A program made the position numbers and the translations under genes. Under the pieces are notes generated by a model. That model did no database searches. It worked only from the letters and a program-made list of their open reading frames with translations, and was not told the origin of the DNA. Positions 8,952-17,463 of a stretch of DNA of 35,456 nucleotides are shown here, piece by piece. Location of the stretch: IMG/VR virus record IMGVR_UViG_3300020180_000064, positions 1 through 35,456 of that record, one strand, 5' to 3'. The stretch comes from a virus. The number at the start of each line of letters is the position of its first letter. Within the stretch, counting starts at the first letter, position 1.

Positions 8952-9434
8952 GTGGCCAGCACCCCGACACTCACACTCTGCGACGGCCTGGTTACGGCGC
9001 TGCTCGCGGCCTGGACTGATGCCGCGATTATCGACGGCGTAACACGTTGTTACTTCAAGCGGATCGGCGACAGCGACCGGCCTGAGACGAAGTTGGGGGG
9101 ACGTCAGGTATACGTTTTCCCAACGGATTACGACAACGGGCCGGCAACGCGGGGTGAAGACGAATTTATTCACAATGTTTCAGTCCTTGTTGTCGAGCGA
9201 TACACGGATGCGGGCGACCCGCCGACAGCATGGATCGATACGCGGGTAGATTTTGTTTACGAACAGATTGTTCAGGGGTTCGATTTCTCGCACGACGGGC
9301 CGGCGAGCTGGAACAAAAAGCTGACCACGCTAAGCGCGGACGTGGCTGTCTGTGATGTCGAGAAACTGACCGGCGGCGGCAAGCTGTTTTATTCCATGAC
9401 AGAACTGGCGTTCTCCGAGATTCGGGACGCCTGA
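8952..9434 (+). CDS. probable tail terminator protein
   Basis: The 160-residue product lies between the neck protein and the tail tube, where siphophages encode the tail terminator that caps the tube. The sequence has an N-terminal helix (LCDGLVTALLAAW), a central strand region (GRQVYVFPTDYD) followed by FIHNVSVLVVERYTD, and a late helix-strand end (KLFYSMTELAFSEIRDA). This alpha/beta layout fits gpU or gp10-like terminators but is not diagnostic. The start is GTG 8952, just after the preceding stop, without a strong ribosome site. Confidence 0.55.
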   Translation: MASTPTLTLCDGLVTALLAAWTDAAIIDGVTRCYFKRIGDSDRPETKLGGRQVYVFPTDYDNGPATRGEDEFIHNVSVLVVERYTDAGDPPTAWIDTRVDFVYEQIVQGFDFSHDGPASWNKKLTTLSADVAVCDVEKLTGGGKLFYSMTELAFSEIRDA

Positions 9435-9447
9435 TAGGAGTGCTCAA

Positions 9448-9933
9448 ATGGCAGCGGCATCAGCGGTCAAAGTGGGCGTCGCGGGCGTTGTATACCGCAA
9501 CACCGGCACTTACGGAACACCAACGTGGGGGGGGATGGGGCTCGTGAAGGACGTCACCCCGTCGATGCCCTGGGACATGGTCGAAGCTGGCGCGCGTGAG
9601 ACTCGCGCGAAGTTGTACGCCAAGGCCAGGGCCGACCTGAGCGTCTCGATGACCATGCGTGCCGACGACGCGGACACCGCGTTTAATGCGATCGCCAACG
9701 CGTCACTCTCGCCGACGACTTTGGTGGATCTCATGTTTTTGGATGCGGCGATCTCGGTCGAAGGCGCTCGCGGGTTCCGCGCAGAATGGCTGATCAACAT
9801 GACCGGGCAACCGCAAGAAATCGACGGATCGATTTACGACTCCTTCGATTGTAAACCGGGTTGGTCGAGCAGCGGCTACCCGAAGACGGTAGTCATGGGC
9901 GCGAGTTCGGCCCCGACCTTCACCACCCTGTGA
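9448..9933 (+). CDS. tail tube (major tail) protein
   Basis: The 161-residue product begins after a good AGGAG ribosome site. It shows the tail-tube pattern: an N-terminal KVGVAGVVYRNTGTYGTP strand pair, GLVKDVTPSMPWDMVEAGAR, SVSMTMRADDADTAFNAI, and a final strand region. Similar 150-170 residue proteins form the hexameric rings of non-contractile tails. It sits directly upstream of the gp10-like and chaperone genes, as expected. The absence of a sheath gene nearby supports a non-contractile tail. Confidence 0.68.
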   Translation: MAAASAVKVGVAGVVYRNTGTYGTPTWGGMGLVKDVTPSMPWDMVEAGARETRAKLYAKARADLSVSMTMRADDADTAFNAIANASLSPTTLVDLMFLDAAISVEGARGFRAEWLINMTGQPQEIDGSIYDSFDCKPGWSSSGYPKTVVMGASSAPTFTTL

Positions 9934-9936
9934 CCG

Positions 9937-10362
9937 ATGCAATTCAACTTGAAACAGGCCAAGTCCGCGTTCTTTGACCGCAAGGCGGTTACTGACGCGA
10001 TTGACGCCGGAACCAGGAAGGTGCTCAGTAAGTTCGGCGCGTTCGTCCGCACGCGGGCCAGGTCATCGATCCGCACCCGGAAGAAATCAAGCCCGCCAGG
10101 GCAGCCGCCGAGTTCCCACGCCGGCGACTTGAAGCGGCTGATTTTCTTCGCCTACGACGCGGTGAGCAAGTCGCTCATCGTCGGGCCGATTCCGTTTCGC
10201 AAGGGCGAAGCGCCCCGACTGCTGGAGCACGGCGGGACAACGACTGTGAAGACCCGGTCGGGATCTAAGGTCAAGCACTATCGCGGCAACCCGTTCATGG
10301 AACCGGCGGCGAAGGCCGAGTTGCCAGGGTTCCGCGACCTGTTACGAGGGATGGTGAACTGA
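9937..10362 (+). CDS. HK97-gp10-like tail completion/minor tail protein
   Basis: The 141-residue basic protein contains FVRTRARSSIRTRKKSSPPG, PPSSHAGDLKRLIFFAYD and PRLLEHGGTTTVKTRSG. It ends with a NPFMEPA.....LPGFRDL stretch. The H..G.L...I.Y and RNPFMxPA elements are the hallmark of the HK97 gp10 group, which acts in tail completion. The stop overlaps the next start (TGATG at 10360-10364), so the two are coupled. Confidence 0.75.
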   Translation: MQFNLKQAKSAFFDRKAVTDAIDAGTRKVLSKFGAFVRTRARSSIRTRKKSSPPGQPPSSHAGDLKRLIFFAYDAVSKSLIVGPIPFRKGEAPRLLEHGGTTTVKTRSGSKVKHYRGNPFMEPAAKAELPGFRDLLRGMVN

Positions 10363-10832
10363 TGGCGACTTTTAGAGACAGTGTCGGCCGCGAGTGGCTT
10401 GTCTCCATCGAAACCCTGCAACTTCGCCGCGTGCGTGAGGCGACTGGATTCGAGTTGGCGAAGCTTCTCGACGACAAGATGCGCCGGCTGCACGAACTGG
10501 CAGCCGATCCTGAGTTGCTTTGCCGAGTCCTGTTCGCGCTCTGCTCGAAACAACACGCCGAGGTGACCGAGGACCAGTTGTTCGCGGCGATGGGCGGCGA
10601 CCAGCTCGAACCGGCTTTCGATGCGTTCATCCGGGCCTACGCGGATTTCTGCCCGAGCCAGCGGCGGGCGCTCCTGCTGACGCTGGTCGCGAAGGAGAAG
10701 GAGCTGGCGACGGCTGTGACGGCGAAGGGGCTGGCGGAACTGGAAGCACTCGACGTGGGGGAAGTGATGGCGACGTTGAACAAACCTGTTGGCGTCTCGC
10801 CGGAATCCTCGGAGTTGACCCCTCCGGGATGA
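10362..10832 (+). CDS. tail assembly chaperone, upstream (G-type) product
   Basis: The 156-residue, helix-rich protein (TFRDSVGREWLVSIETLQLR, then FELAKLLDDKMRRLHEL) precedes the tape measure gene. That is the place of lambda G-type chaperones, which coat the tape measure during assembly. A -1 relative frame is open from at least 10520 through 11059 and encodes a conserved-looking extension. This suggests a second, longer GT-type product made by ribosomal frameshifting near the end of this gene. The final residues (PVGVSPESSELTPPG) look like unconstrained tail sequence, as expected after a slip site. Confidence 0.7.
   Translation: MATFRDSVGREWLVSIETLQLRRVREATGFELAKLLDDKMRRLHELAADPELLCRVLFALCSKQHAEVTEDQLFAAMGGDQLEPAFDAFIRAYADFCPSQRRALLLTLVAKEKELATAVTAKGLAELEALDVGEVMATLNKPVGVSPESSELTPPG
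10757..10763 (+). promoter_or_regulatory. candidate -1 frameshift site
   Basis: The heptamer GGGGGAA is in the phase G GGG GAA relative to the chaperone frame. It is the only near-slippery heptamer that I found in correct phase inside the overlap. P-site re-pairing would be perfect, but the A-site GAA-to-GGA shift has a middle-position mismatch, so it is not an ideal site. Confidence 0.3.
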
Positions 10833-11059
10833 CGCTTCGGCAACTGGTGTGGGCGGCGGCGGGGCGGAGCGGATTCGAGGGTGAGTTGGTGGCATGGTTG
10901 ATTCGGTGCATCCCGGCCGCGATCTGGGCACCGAAGGAACTGCCGAAGGAGTTGAACCCGTTCCGGGAAGCGGAACCGCCAAGCGAGGCGATGAAAAAGC
11001 ACCTGGCAAGTTGGGCGGCGCGGCGGTGGCGGTCGGTGGTGGGCTCCGCAGGGGGATGA
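10829..11059 (+). CDS. tail assembly chaperone extension (T-type frame)
   Basis: Read from ATG 10829 this is 76 residues, but the conserved-looking part begins earlier. The in-frame residues RLAGILGVDPSG lie directly before MTLRQLVWAAAGR. Together they resemble the G.DP...TLREL..MA.GR and NPF pattern of T-domain products in other phages, here with ELNPFREAE near the end. No start codon with a ribosome site lies before RLAGILG, and the frame is -1 to the G-type gene. It is therefore most likely expressed as a G-T fusion by -1 frameshifting. ATG 10829 overlaps the upstream TGA (ATGA) and could allow a shorter separate product. It lies two bases upstream of the tape measure start. Confidence 0.6.
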   Translation: MTLRQLVWAAAGRSGFEGELVAWLIRCIPAAIWAPKELPKELNPFREAEPPSEAMKKHLASWAARRWRSVVGSAGG

Positions 11060-11060
11060 C

Positions 11061-12437
11061 ATGGGAACTCAGAAACCGAGCGGGGGCGGCGGCAAGGGCG
11101 GCGAAATCCGCGCCGGCGGCGGCTTTTGGGAACTCAACCTTCGAGACAATCTCACCAAAGCCCTGGACAAGATCCAGGCCAAGGTGAGGTCGTTCGGGTC
11201 GATGCTCTCGAAGGTCGGAGGCGGCATGATGGGCGGCGGTGCCGCCCTCGGTGCCGGTCCCCTCGGTTTACTGTTCGGTGGTGGTTCACGTCTCGCGGAG
11301 ACTGCCCAACTCGCCCGACAATTCCAAGTCCCGATCAAGCTCATGGGGGCGTTTCAACACGCTGCCGAACGCGCCGGCGTGTCAGTCGGAGAGGTGATGG
11401 ACGACACGCGCGGCCGGTTCAAGGATTTGCTCGGTTCCGCGCCGCTCGTGAATCCGAAGGAAGCGGAAGCTGCACTCAAGATCCAAAACGATTTCAAGGA
11501 CTCGATCCGCTCACTCCAAGACGCACTCACGCCGATCCTCCAGATTCTCGCGCCGATCGTCAGTAAGGTCGCCGAGTTCGTGAAGGTTAACTCTGGCGGG
11601 GTGCGGGTACTCGGTGCGGTCGCTATCGCTATCACGGGAATCGGGGTCGCCGCGAAACTCACGGGTTTATCAGTCGTGGGGATGTTTGCCGCGATCACGT
11701 CTCCGGTCGGCATTGCCGTGATAGCGATCGCAGGGCTCACGGCATTGTTCGTCACCAACACGGAAGCCGGGAAAGAGATGGCTTCTACCATCGGCGAATC
11801 CTTCCGGGGGCTCGGCGAGATCTTCGGAGAAACTTGGGGCGGGCTGGTCGAGGCGGTCAAGGCCGGTGATCTGGAAGGGGCGTTCGAGGTGATGGCGAAC
11901 GGCGTCCGGGCGATCTGGTTTGAATTGCTAGTTCAATTGGGGAAGGGCTGGAACGCATTCGTCTCCTCCATCGCCAAAATCATCAAGGACAATCCGGCAC
12001 TTGCTCCCGCGCTCGGCGGCGGCATCGGCCTTGTTACCGCTGGACCGGTCGGGGCACTGATCGGGATCGCCGGCGGTGCCGGTGTGAGCGCGCTCGATCT
12101 CGAATCGATGCTCTCGGTGGACACCACGGCGGCGGTTGGCCGGGCCAGGCTTGGCCGCGATCGGCTCAAAAAAGCGATCTCGGCAATCAAGCAAGGTGCA
12201 CCCGGAATGGGAGACGAGGAAGCCAAGCGGTTCGCGGATTACGGGATGATGGGCGGTCGACTGAATGCCGGTTTCGCTGCGGTAAAGGGTGGGTTCAACG
12301 CAAGCTCATCCCTGGGACAGTTCGGGTACGGCGACAAGGTGTCCGTGGAAACTGAGATTCAAAAAGCTATTCGCGAGAACACGAAAAAGACGGCCGTTGA
12401 GCTGGCGAACCTGGTGGTGGCACTCCAACTGAGGTGA
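11061..12437 (+). CDS. tail tape measure protein (short)
   Basis: The 458-residue protein sets tail length. It has a Gly-rich start, a small helical head (LTKALDKIQAKVRSFGSML), the QFQVPIKLMGAFQHAAERAG element typical of tape measures, and two hydrophobic stretches. The stretches are about 190-230 (VLGAVAIAITGIGVAAKLTG and following) and 315-345 (ALGGGIGLVTAGPVGALIG). By the usual rule of about 0.15 nm per residue, the tail would be short, near 70 nm. The start follows a GGGGG tract. Its position directly after the chaperone pair is diagnostic. Confidence 0.85.
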   Translation: MGTQKPSGGGGKGGEIRAGGGFWELNLRDNLTKALDKIQAKVRSFGSMLSKVGGGMMGGGAALGAGPLGLLFGGGSRLAETAQLARQFQVPIKLMGAFQHAAERAGVSVGEVMDDTRGRFKDLLGSAPLVNPKEAEAALKIQNDFKDSIRSLQDALTPILQILAPIVSKVAEFVKVNSGGVRVLGAVAIAITGIGVAAKLTGLSVVGMFAAITSPVGIAVIAIAGLTALFVTNTEAGKEMASTIGESFRGLGEIFGETWGGLVEAVKAGDLEGAFEVMANGVRAIWFELLVQLGKGWNAFVSSIAKIIKDNPALAPALGGGIGLVTAGPVGALIGIAGGAGVSALDLESMLSVDTTAAVGRARLGRDRLKKAISAIKQGAPGMGDEEAKRFADYGMMGGRLNAGFAAVKGGFNASSSLGQFGYGDKVSVETEIQKAIRENTKKTAVELANLVVALQLR

Positions 12438-12441
12438 CAAA

Positions 12442-13032
12442 ATGGCTAGCATTTTGGACGGCGACGACGCCACGCAGGGATACAAAAACGACGCGGCTGT
12501 CACCAACCCGGCGACAAGCGCGAGCATGGTTTCTCTGCTCAAGGGCCTGTTGACACAAATCGGTGCCAGCTACTGCGCGAAAGTTTCGGTCACCCGACCT
12601 GCGAACACGACTGCGTATACCGCAGGCGATGTGGTCGGCGCGACTCTGGCGGCGTGGGAGTTCCCGCTGATCGGTGCAAGTGGCGGGCACATCATTATCA
12701 CGGGTGTGGATCACCGTATCGACGTGGCCGCGATCCCAGCGGGAATGAGTTCATTCCGGCTCCACCTGTACGACGCGACTCCGCCATCGGCTCTCGCCGA
12801 CAACGCACCCTGGGATTTACCTGCGGGCGACCGCGCTAGCTACCTCGGCTTTATTGATGTCGGCTCGCCGGTGGATATGGGCTCGACATTGTTCGTGCAG
12901 GCGGACCAGATCAACAAAAAGGTGAAGCTCAACGCAAGCACTTCACTGTTTGGCTACCTCGTGACCAACGGCGGATTCACTCCAACCCTGTCAGCGGTGA
13001 AGACCCTCCGAATCCACTCGCTGGGGGTGTGA
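12442..13032 (+). CDS. distal tail protein (beta-rich)
   Basis: This 196-residue beta-rich protein lies directly after the tape measure, where the distal tail or baseplate proteins sit. It contains VSVTRPANTTAYTAGDVVG, AWEFPLIGASGGHIIITGV, a F-R-L-H-L-Y-D strand and GSTLFVQADQINKKVKL. Proteins with the SVTRPANTTAYTAGDVVG pattern occur widely as phage structural proteins. The exact role (distal tail ring or fibre base) is not known. The start is ATG 12442, after GAGG. Confidence 0.65.
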   Translation: MASILDGDDATQGYKNDAAVTNPATSASMVSLLKGLLTQIGASYCAKVSVTRPANTTAYTAGDVVGATLAAWEFPLIGASGGHIIITGVDHRIDVAAIPAGMSSFRLHLYDATPPSALADNAPWDLPAGDRASYLGFIDVGSPVDMGSTLFVQADQINKKVKLNASTSLFGYLVTNGGFTPTLSAVKTLRIHSLGV

Positions 13033-13033
13033 T

Positions 13034-14233
13034 ATGCTCACCCGTACACTGCTCCCGATCGTTCTTGCGCGACCTTCGCGACCGTTCACGCTGACCGTGG
13101 ACACCACGAAGGCCGGGAGCGCGTCAGACACGTTCGTCCTGCCGTTGCCGTCGTCTGGAACCTACAACTACTCGGTTGATTGGGGCGACGGTGTTATCGA
13201 GTCATACACCACCAACACGTCAAAGACGCACGTCTACGCGGTCGCTGGCGTCAAGACAATTCGTATCACCGGCACGTTCCCGCGAATCTTTTTCAACAAC
13301 GCAGGTGATCGGCTCAAATTGACGGGGGTGGCGCTCGGGAGCATTGTTTGGGGTAGTTTTGATAGCGCATTCTGGGGGTGCTCGAACCTAGTGACTTTTG
13401 ATGCGACTGGCTCGAATACCGCGTCCGTCACGAACATGTTCTCCATGTTCCGTGAATGCACCGCGTTCAACCAGAGCGTATCGAGCTTCAATACCGCAGC
13501 AGTTACGTTGATGTCGGGTGTGTTCTATGGCTGCTCCGCATTCAACCAGAGTGTATCGAACTTCAATACCGCTGCCGTTACGAACATGGATTCCATGTTC
13601 CTCGGCTGCACCGTGTTTAACCAGTCCGTATCAAACTTTAATACAGCCTCGGTCACGAACATGGGGGGCATGTTCCAGGGTTGCACTGCGTTCAATCAAT
13701 CGGTAAGCAACCTCAACACTTCTGCTGTCACGACGATGGGATCCATGTTCTTCGGATGCACCGCGTTTAACCAGTCCGTATCAAACTTTAATACCGCCTC
13801 AGTCACAAACATGGCGGGTGTGTTCTACGGATGCGCTGCGTTCAATCAATCGGTAAGCAATCTCAACACTGCTGCCGTTACGAACATGGATTCCATGTTC
13901 CTCGGCTGCACCGTGTTTAACCAGTCCGTATCAAACTTTAATACCGCCTCGGTCACGAACATGGCGGGCATGTTCCAGGGTTGCACTGCGTTCAATCAGG
14001 ACGTATCCGGGTGGTCGATTGTTGCAATGACGAACGCCACTTTAATGTTCACCAACTCCGGGTTTGCCAAAGCAAACTACGACCTTTTGCTCCCCGCGTG
14101 GGAGGCTCAGGTCGAGCGGCCGAACGTCACGTTCTCGGCAGGTTCGGCACGATATTCCGCAGGTGCCCCAACTACGGCGAGGGCAGCGCTGGTATCGTCT
14201 GGGTGGATTATCACTGACGGCGGCACACCGTAA
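13034..14233 (+). CDS. tail-associated BspA/DUF285 repeat protein with PKD-like domain
   Basis: The 399-residue protein has an N-terminal PKD-like beta domain ([30 protein letters not shown]). Eight 25-residue repeats of the BspA/DUF285 leucine-rich type follow, consensus [25 protein letters not shown], and a capping unit ([15 protein letters not shown]). Such repeats are known in surface adhesins of Bacteroidetes, mycoplasmas and protists. In this place the protein is probably a receptor-binding or tail-tip adhesin. There is no signal peptide, which fits a virion protein rather than an exported one. Units 3-4 and 7-8 are nearly identical in DNA, showing recent internal duplication. Confidence 0.8.
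   Translation: MLTRTLLPIVLARPSRPFTLTVDTTKAGSASDTFVLPLPSSGTYNYSVDWGDGVIESYTTNTSKTHVYAVAGVKTIRITGTFPRIFFNNAGDRLKLTGVALGSIVWGSFDSAFWGCSNLVTFDATGSNTASVTNMFSMFRECTAFNQSVSSFNTAAVTLMSGVFYGCSAFNQSVSNFNTAAVTNMDSMFLGCTVFNQSVSNFNTASVTNMGGMFQGCTAFNQSVSNLNTSAVTTMGSMFFGCTAFNQSVSNFNTASVTNMAGVFYGCAAFNQSVSNLNTAAVTNMDSMFLGCTVFNQSVSNFNTASVTNMAGMFQGCTAFNQDVSGWSIVAMTNATLMFTNSGFAKANYDLLLPAWEAQVERPNVTFSAGSARYSAGAPTTARAALVSSGWIITDGGTP
13571..13998 (+). repeat. 75-bp coding repeats with recent 300-bp-spaced duplication
   Basis: Segments 13571-13698 and 13871-13998 differ at only two of 128 positions (13645 and 13664 against their partners), at a spacing of exactly four 75-bp units. Other units diverge more, so this copy was made or homogenised recently. 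The period keeps the reading frame, so unit number can change without breaking the protein. Confidence 0.9.
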
Positions 14234-14324
14234 CGCGCGTCATAAACGACCAATAACTTTTAGATGGCTTCTGATGGATCTTTCCGTAACGAAACCGATT
14301 TCTCAAAGCCGAGTGCGGGGCGCC

Positions 14325-14999
14325 GTGACCACCCGGCCCGCCGCCACACTAATTGAATTGCTCGTCGTCATCGCAATCATTGCCATCCTGGTCGGCCTGC
14401 TCCTGCCTGCCGTGCAGAAGGTGCGGGAAGCGGCGGCGCGGCTGAAGTGCCAGAACAACCTGAAGCAACTCGCCCTCGCCTGCCACGGCCACCTGACCGC
14501 CATGGACCGGTGGCCGGCCGACCCGTCGGCGTACCCGGCACCCGGGGGTTGGCGGGTGGTGACGCAGCCGTGGTGGGAGGACGTTCGACTTATCACCTGC
14601 CCATCACGACTGAGTGTCGGGTTCGCCGACTACCACGCCGCGTATGTCGCGTCCCACTCGCCGGGCGACGGACTCATCGTGCCGGGGCAGCGTGGTGTGC
14701 CTGCGGCGTGGTCCGGCCGTGGGCTGTCGGAGACGGTTCTGGTCGGGCACAGCAGCACAACCGGCGGCTCCATGTTCATGGCGTGCTGTGGGAGGAACTG
14801 GTGGACCGCCGGTCACGATGTCCGCGCCACAGTCCGCAGTACGGGCAAAACCCCGGCCCCGGACGCGATACCCTACAACGGTGACTCGGGGTTCGGAGGC
14901 CCGCACACCGGCTGCCCGGTGGCGATGGGTGACGGGAGCGTGCGTGTGGTCGCCTGGGGTGTGGACCCGGCACTCTGGCGTGAGATGGGTCAGCGATGA
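14325..14999 (+). CDS. DUF1559-type prepilin-like protein
   Basis: The N-terminus is a class III/type IV pilin-like signal: [20 protein letters not shown], then [20 protein letters not shown]. This is the hallmark of the large DUF1559 family of planctomycete pseudopilins. The C-terminus has the processing-associated His-to-DG motif ([17 protein letters not shown]), with eight residues between His and Asp where nine are usual. GTG 14325 gives 224 residues and a short leader; the longer in-frame ATG at 14274 is possible. The Gly-Phe normally at the peptidase cleavage site is replaced by Ala-Ala. The gene is visibly more GC-rich than its neighbours and splits tail genes, so it looks like an acquired host gene. 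It would be membrane-inserted or exported in the host. Confidence 0.85.
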   Translation: MTTRPAATLIELLVVIAIIAILVGLLLPAVQKVREAAARLKCQNNLKQLALACHGHLTAMDRWPADPSAYPAPGGWRVVTQPWWEDVRLITCPSRLSVGFADYHAAYVASHSPGDGLIVPGQRGVPAAWSGRGLSETVLVGHSSTTGGSMFMACCGRNWWTAGHDVRATVRSTGKTPAPDAIPYNGDSGFGGPHTGCPVAMGDGSVRVVAWGVDPALWREMGQR

Positions 15000-15037
15000 T
15001 TTACGATTAAGGATGCCGCGGACACCGAGTGACACCA

Positions 15038-15910
15038 ATGCCGAACATCTACGAACGTCATCAATCCCGCGTGTTCACAATCGATGCAAAAACAGCATCG
15101 CTTACGCGGGAGTACGTTGTCACCGGCACGAACGACGAGACTGAAACATACGAACTTGCCATCCTTTCCACCCCGCGAATCTACGATAATCTGGTTCGCA
15201 AATCGGTGAGGGCCGACCCCCAGGGTGGCGGAATCTGGTATGTGATGGTCGAGTACGCGACCATCGACACACAGGAGGCGGTCGGCGAAACACCAGAGAA
15301 CCCCGAAGGACCGGACGCCGGCGGCGACGGCCCGGTTCAACTGGGGCCGAACATCAGTTGGGATACGACCGGCGGAAACGTCCACATCACACAGAGCCGC
15401 GAGTCTCGGGTTAACCCCGCGACGGGGGTCCCAGGATGGCGGGTTGGGGGTGCCGCAGCGCCGAACAACAAACAAGCGATCGGCGTCACGACCGACGAGG
15501 TGAAGGGGTGCGACATCATCACCCCCGCGTTCAACTGGCAGATTGACGTGAAACGCGCGTCATGCACTTTCGCGTACATGACCAGGGTGTGGGAACTCAC
15601 GGGGAAAGTGAACTACGCGAAGAAGTTCTATGGGTTTCCGCCCGGGACCGTGCTCTACCTCGGCGCGTCCGCGCGACACACATATGGGGAACAGTGGGAG
15701 ATCACCCACAAGTTCAGTTGCCAGCGCAACGAGGTGAATCTCGCCATCGGCAACGGGATCATCGTCACCACCAAGCTCGGTTGGGATTATATTTGGGTTG
15801 GCTACAAGTCGAAGGCCGACGCGAATCAGATCCTCCAGGTTCCCGAAGCTGCTTATGTCGAGCGGGTGTATGAAAGCGGGAACTTCGACCTTCTAGAAAT
15901 AGGGAACTGA
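15038..15910 (+). CDS. tail-region structural protein of unknown family
   Basis: The 290-residue product opens with IYERHQSRVFTIDAKTASLT and TGTNDETETYELAILSTPR. It has a central stretch about trimming to native coordinates (QSRESRVNPATGVPGWRVGG) and ends YKSKADANQILQVPEAAYVE. It is beta-rich, has no signal peptide or membrane segment, and lies between distal tail genes and the fibre, so a baseplate or hub role is likely. ATG 15038 is chosen (GAGTG six bases before it); a GTG at 15029 is in frame. I do not recognise the family. Confidence 0.65.
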   Translation: MPNIYERHQSRVFTIDAKTASLTREYVVTGTNDETETYELAILSTPRIYDNLVRKSVRADPQGGGIWYVMVEYATIDTQEAVGETPENPEGPDAGGDGPVQLGPNISWDTTGGNVHITQSRESRVNPATGVPGWRVGGAAAPNNKQAIGVTTDEVKGCDIITPAFNWQIDVKRASCTFAYMTRVWELTGKVNYAKKFYGFPPGTVLYLGASARHTYGEQWEITHKFSCQRNEVNLAIGNGIIVTTKLGWDYIWVGYKSKADANQILQVPEAAYVERVYESGNFDLLEIGN

Positions 15911-15913
15911 TCC

Positions 15914-17395
15914 GTGCCTGATCCGCTCGCCGACGCTTCCGCCGGCTCACCATCGCCGTTCATCAACAAGCTCGACACCGTCAACGCGGTGCTCGAAGCG
16001 GCGAGGCGCGAACGCGCACGCCGCAACGACCTGGCCGGCGAGAACGGCCGCGACGTGCTGACGCCAGCGTGCCGGGTTCTCGTCCGCAACGACACCGGCG
16101 GCACGCTCCCGGCGTTCTCCGTGCTCGCCCTCGGAACCCCGATCATCTCGGCGGTTGACTACCCGTATGACGTGCGACGCGACCCTCTTTTCCCGGGGAC
16201 TGCGCCGGCGGCGGAGACGGACGTATTCGCAATCACAATCGAGCCGCTGACGTATGGCGACACCGGACGCGCGGTCGTCATGGGTACGGCAGTTTGTGAT
16301 ATCAGCGTGAGCGATGCGACTCACACGTTCGCGGTCCCGGCCGTCGCGACGACTGCGACTCTCGCCAGCGCGATGGACGGGCCTGCTCGAATCATCTGGA
16401 AGGAGACGGGGACAGGAACGAAGCGGGCGGTGATTCTCCTCGGGCCTCCTTCGGCCGCGACCACCGGCGGCGGGTTCTTTGCTCGCCTCACGACTTCATC
16501 AGTGGGCTTGTGGAAGTGGGTCGCGCTAACCACGAGTAGCGGAGCGGCAGTTGACGACGGAAGCGAATCGGCGACGTACAACGCCCGTCCGCTACAAATT
16601 GACGGTTCCAACCTATCCAACCCTGTCGCTGGCATGCGCGTGATGATGAAGCCGAGCAAGGAGGCTGGCTATTATGAATTTATCCCGATTGGGTTTGCCA
16701 GCACGAGCTACCCAGGATTAGTGAGTATAACAACACAGAGCCTAGTCGGTGTAAAGACATGGACTAATGACGCGCTTTTCCAGGGCAATGTTACAGTCGA
16801 TTCGGCAGCATCAAACGACTTCGGTTTGTATGTTAAGGGGTTAGGCACCAGCAACAAAAATCCAGAAAACGTAATACTATGCGGCAATGATGGGACACGC
16901 CTAAGCCCATATGTTGCAATTGGGAATTGCTATGTATCAAACAGCGCATACGATGACGCAGCATTGCTTGTTCCAAAGTTTAATACGCCGTATCCTACTA
17001 CTCCCGGTTACGGTGTTCCGCTTTCCGTATCTGGACCGATCAGCACGCCAATACTACGGGTTTACAGTTCCGACGACGCAGGCGCGTTCAATAGTTTCGC
17101 ATGGCTGGGCGCGAGCCTTGACCCATTGGCACCCGCTGACGGAATGGCGATCTTTTCTATCAACGGGCGCGACGAGTGGCCGTCCGTATCCGAGACGGCA
17201 TCAGTCTACACATGCCTTTCTTCCACCTGGGTGAGAGTTCCGCCGGCCGGAACCTTTCGAGTATCTAAAGCGTATGGAGAGGACTATGTAGGAGTCACAA
17301 CTGTAAAAACGATCAACTCGGAAGATTACCATTTCAAAGGTGGCATACTTGTGGGGGTTACTGCCGTTGGCGAACCTGCGCCTTATACCACTTGA
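15914..17395 (+). CDS. tail fibre-like protein
   Basis: The 493-residue protein starts at GTG 15914, four bases after the preceding stop. Residues about 20-40 form a helix (DTVNAVLEAARRERARRND). Residues about 50-180 are beta-rich: CRVLVRNDTGGTLPAFSVLA is an oligomerisation-type module that I have seen as common in phage fibre stems. The distal half carries repeating short strands (SLVGVKTWTNDALFQGNVTV) of the kind found in trimeric fibres. From about 16690 the base composition becomes clearly more AT-rich, marking a domain swap. Distal position in the tail module and modular build support a host-recognition role. Confidence 0.7.
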   Translation: MPDPLADASAGSPSPFINKLDTVNAVLEAARRERARRNDLAGENGRDVLTPACRVLVRNDTGGTLPAFSVLALGTPIISAVDYPYDVRRDPLFPGTAPAAETDVFAITIEPLTYGDTGRAVVMGTAVCDISVSDATHTFAVPAVATTATLASAMDGPARIIWKETGTGTKRAVILLGPPSAATTGGGFFARLTTSSVGLWKWVALTTSSGAAVDDGSESATYNARPLQIDGSNLSNPVAGMRVMMKPSKEAGYYEFIPIGFASTSYPGLVSITTQSLVGVKTWTNDALFQGNVTVDSAASNDFGLYVKGLGTSNKNPENVILCGNDGTRLSPYVAIGNCYVSNSAYDDAALLVPKFNTPYPTTPGYGVPLSVSGPISTPILRVYSSDDAGAFNSFAWLGASLDPLAPADGMAIFSINGRDEWPSVSETASVYTCLSSTWVRVPPAGTFRVSKAYGEDYVGVTTVKTINSEDYHFKGGILVGVTAVGEPAPYTT

Positions 17396-17463
17396 TAATC
17401 TAAAGAGACGAAGACTGTGATAAACTGACCCTACCTATCTGAATGATTTTCGGAGGATTGCAA

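Noticed and set aside
10278-11009. Minus-strand frame of 243 residues opposite the tail chaperone genes
   Set aside because: Arg/Pro-rich shadow without motif or ribosome site.
13571-13998. CRISPR array
   Set aside because: The 75-bp repeats are contiguous, coding and in frame, with no spacers.
17392-17424. Promoter before the envelope module (TTGATA and GATAAA)
   Set aside because: Spacing is 20 or more bases, too long for a sigma70 promoter; the module may simply be read through from upstream.
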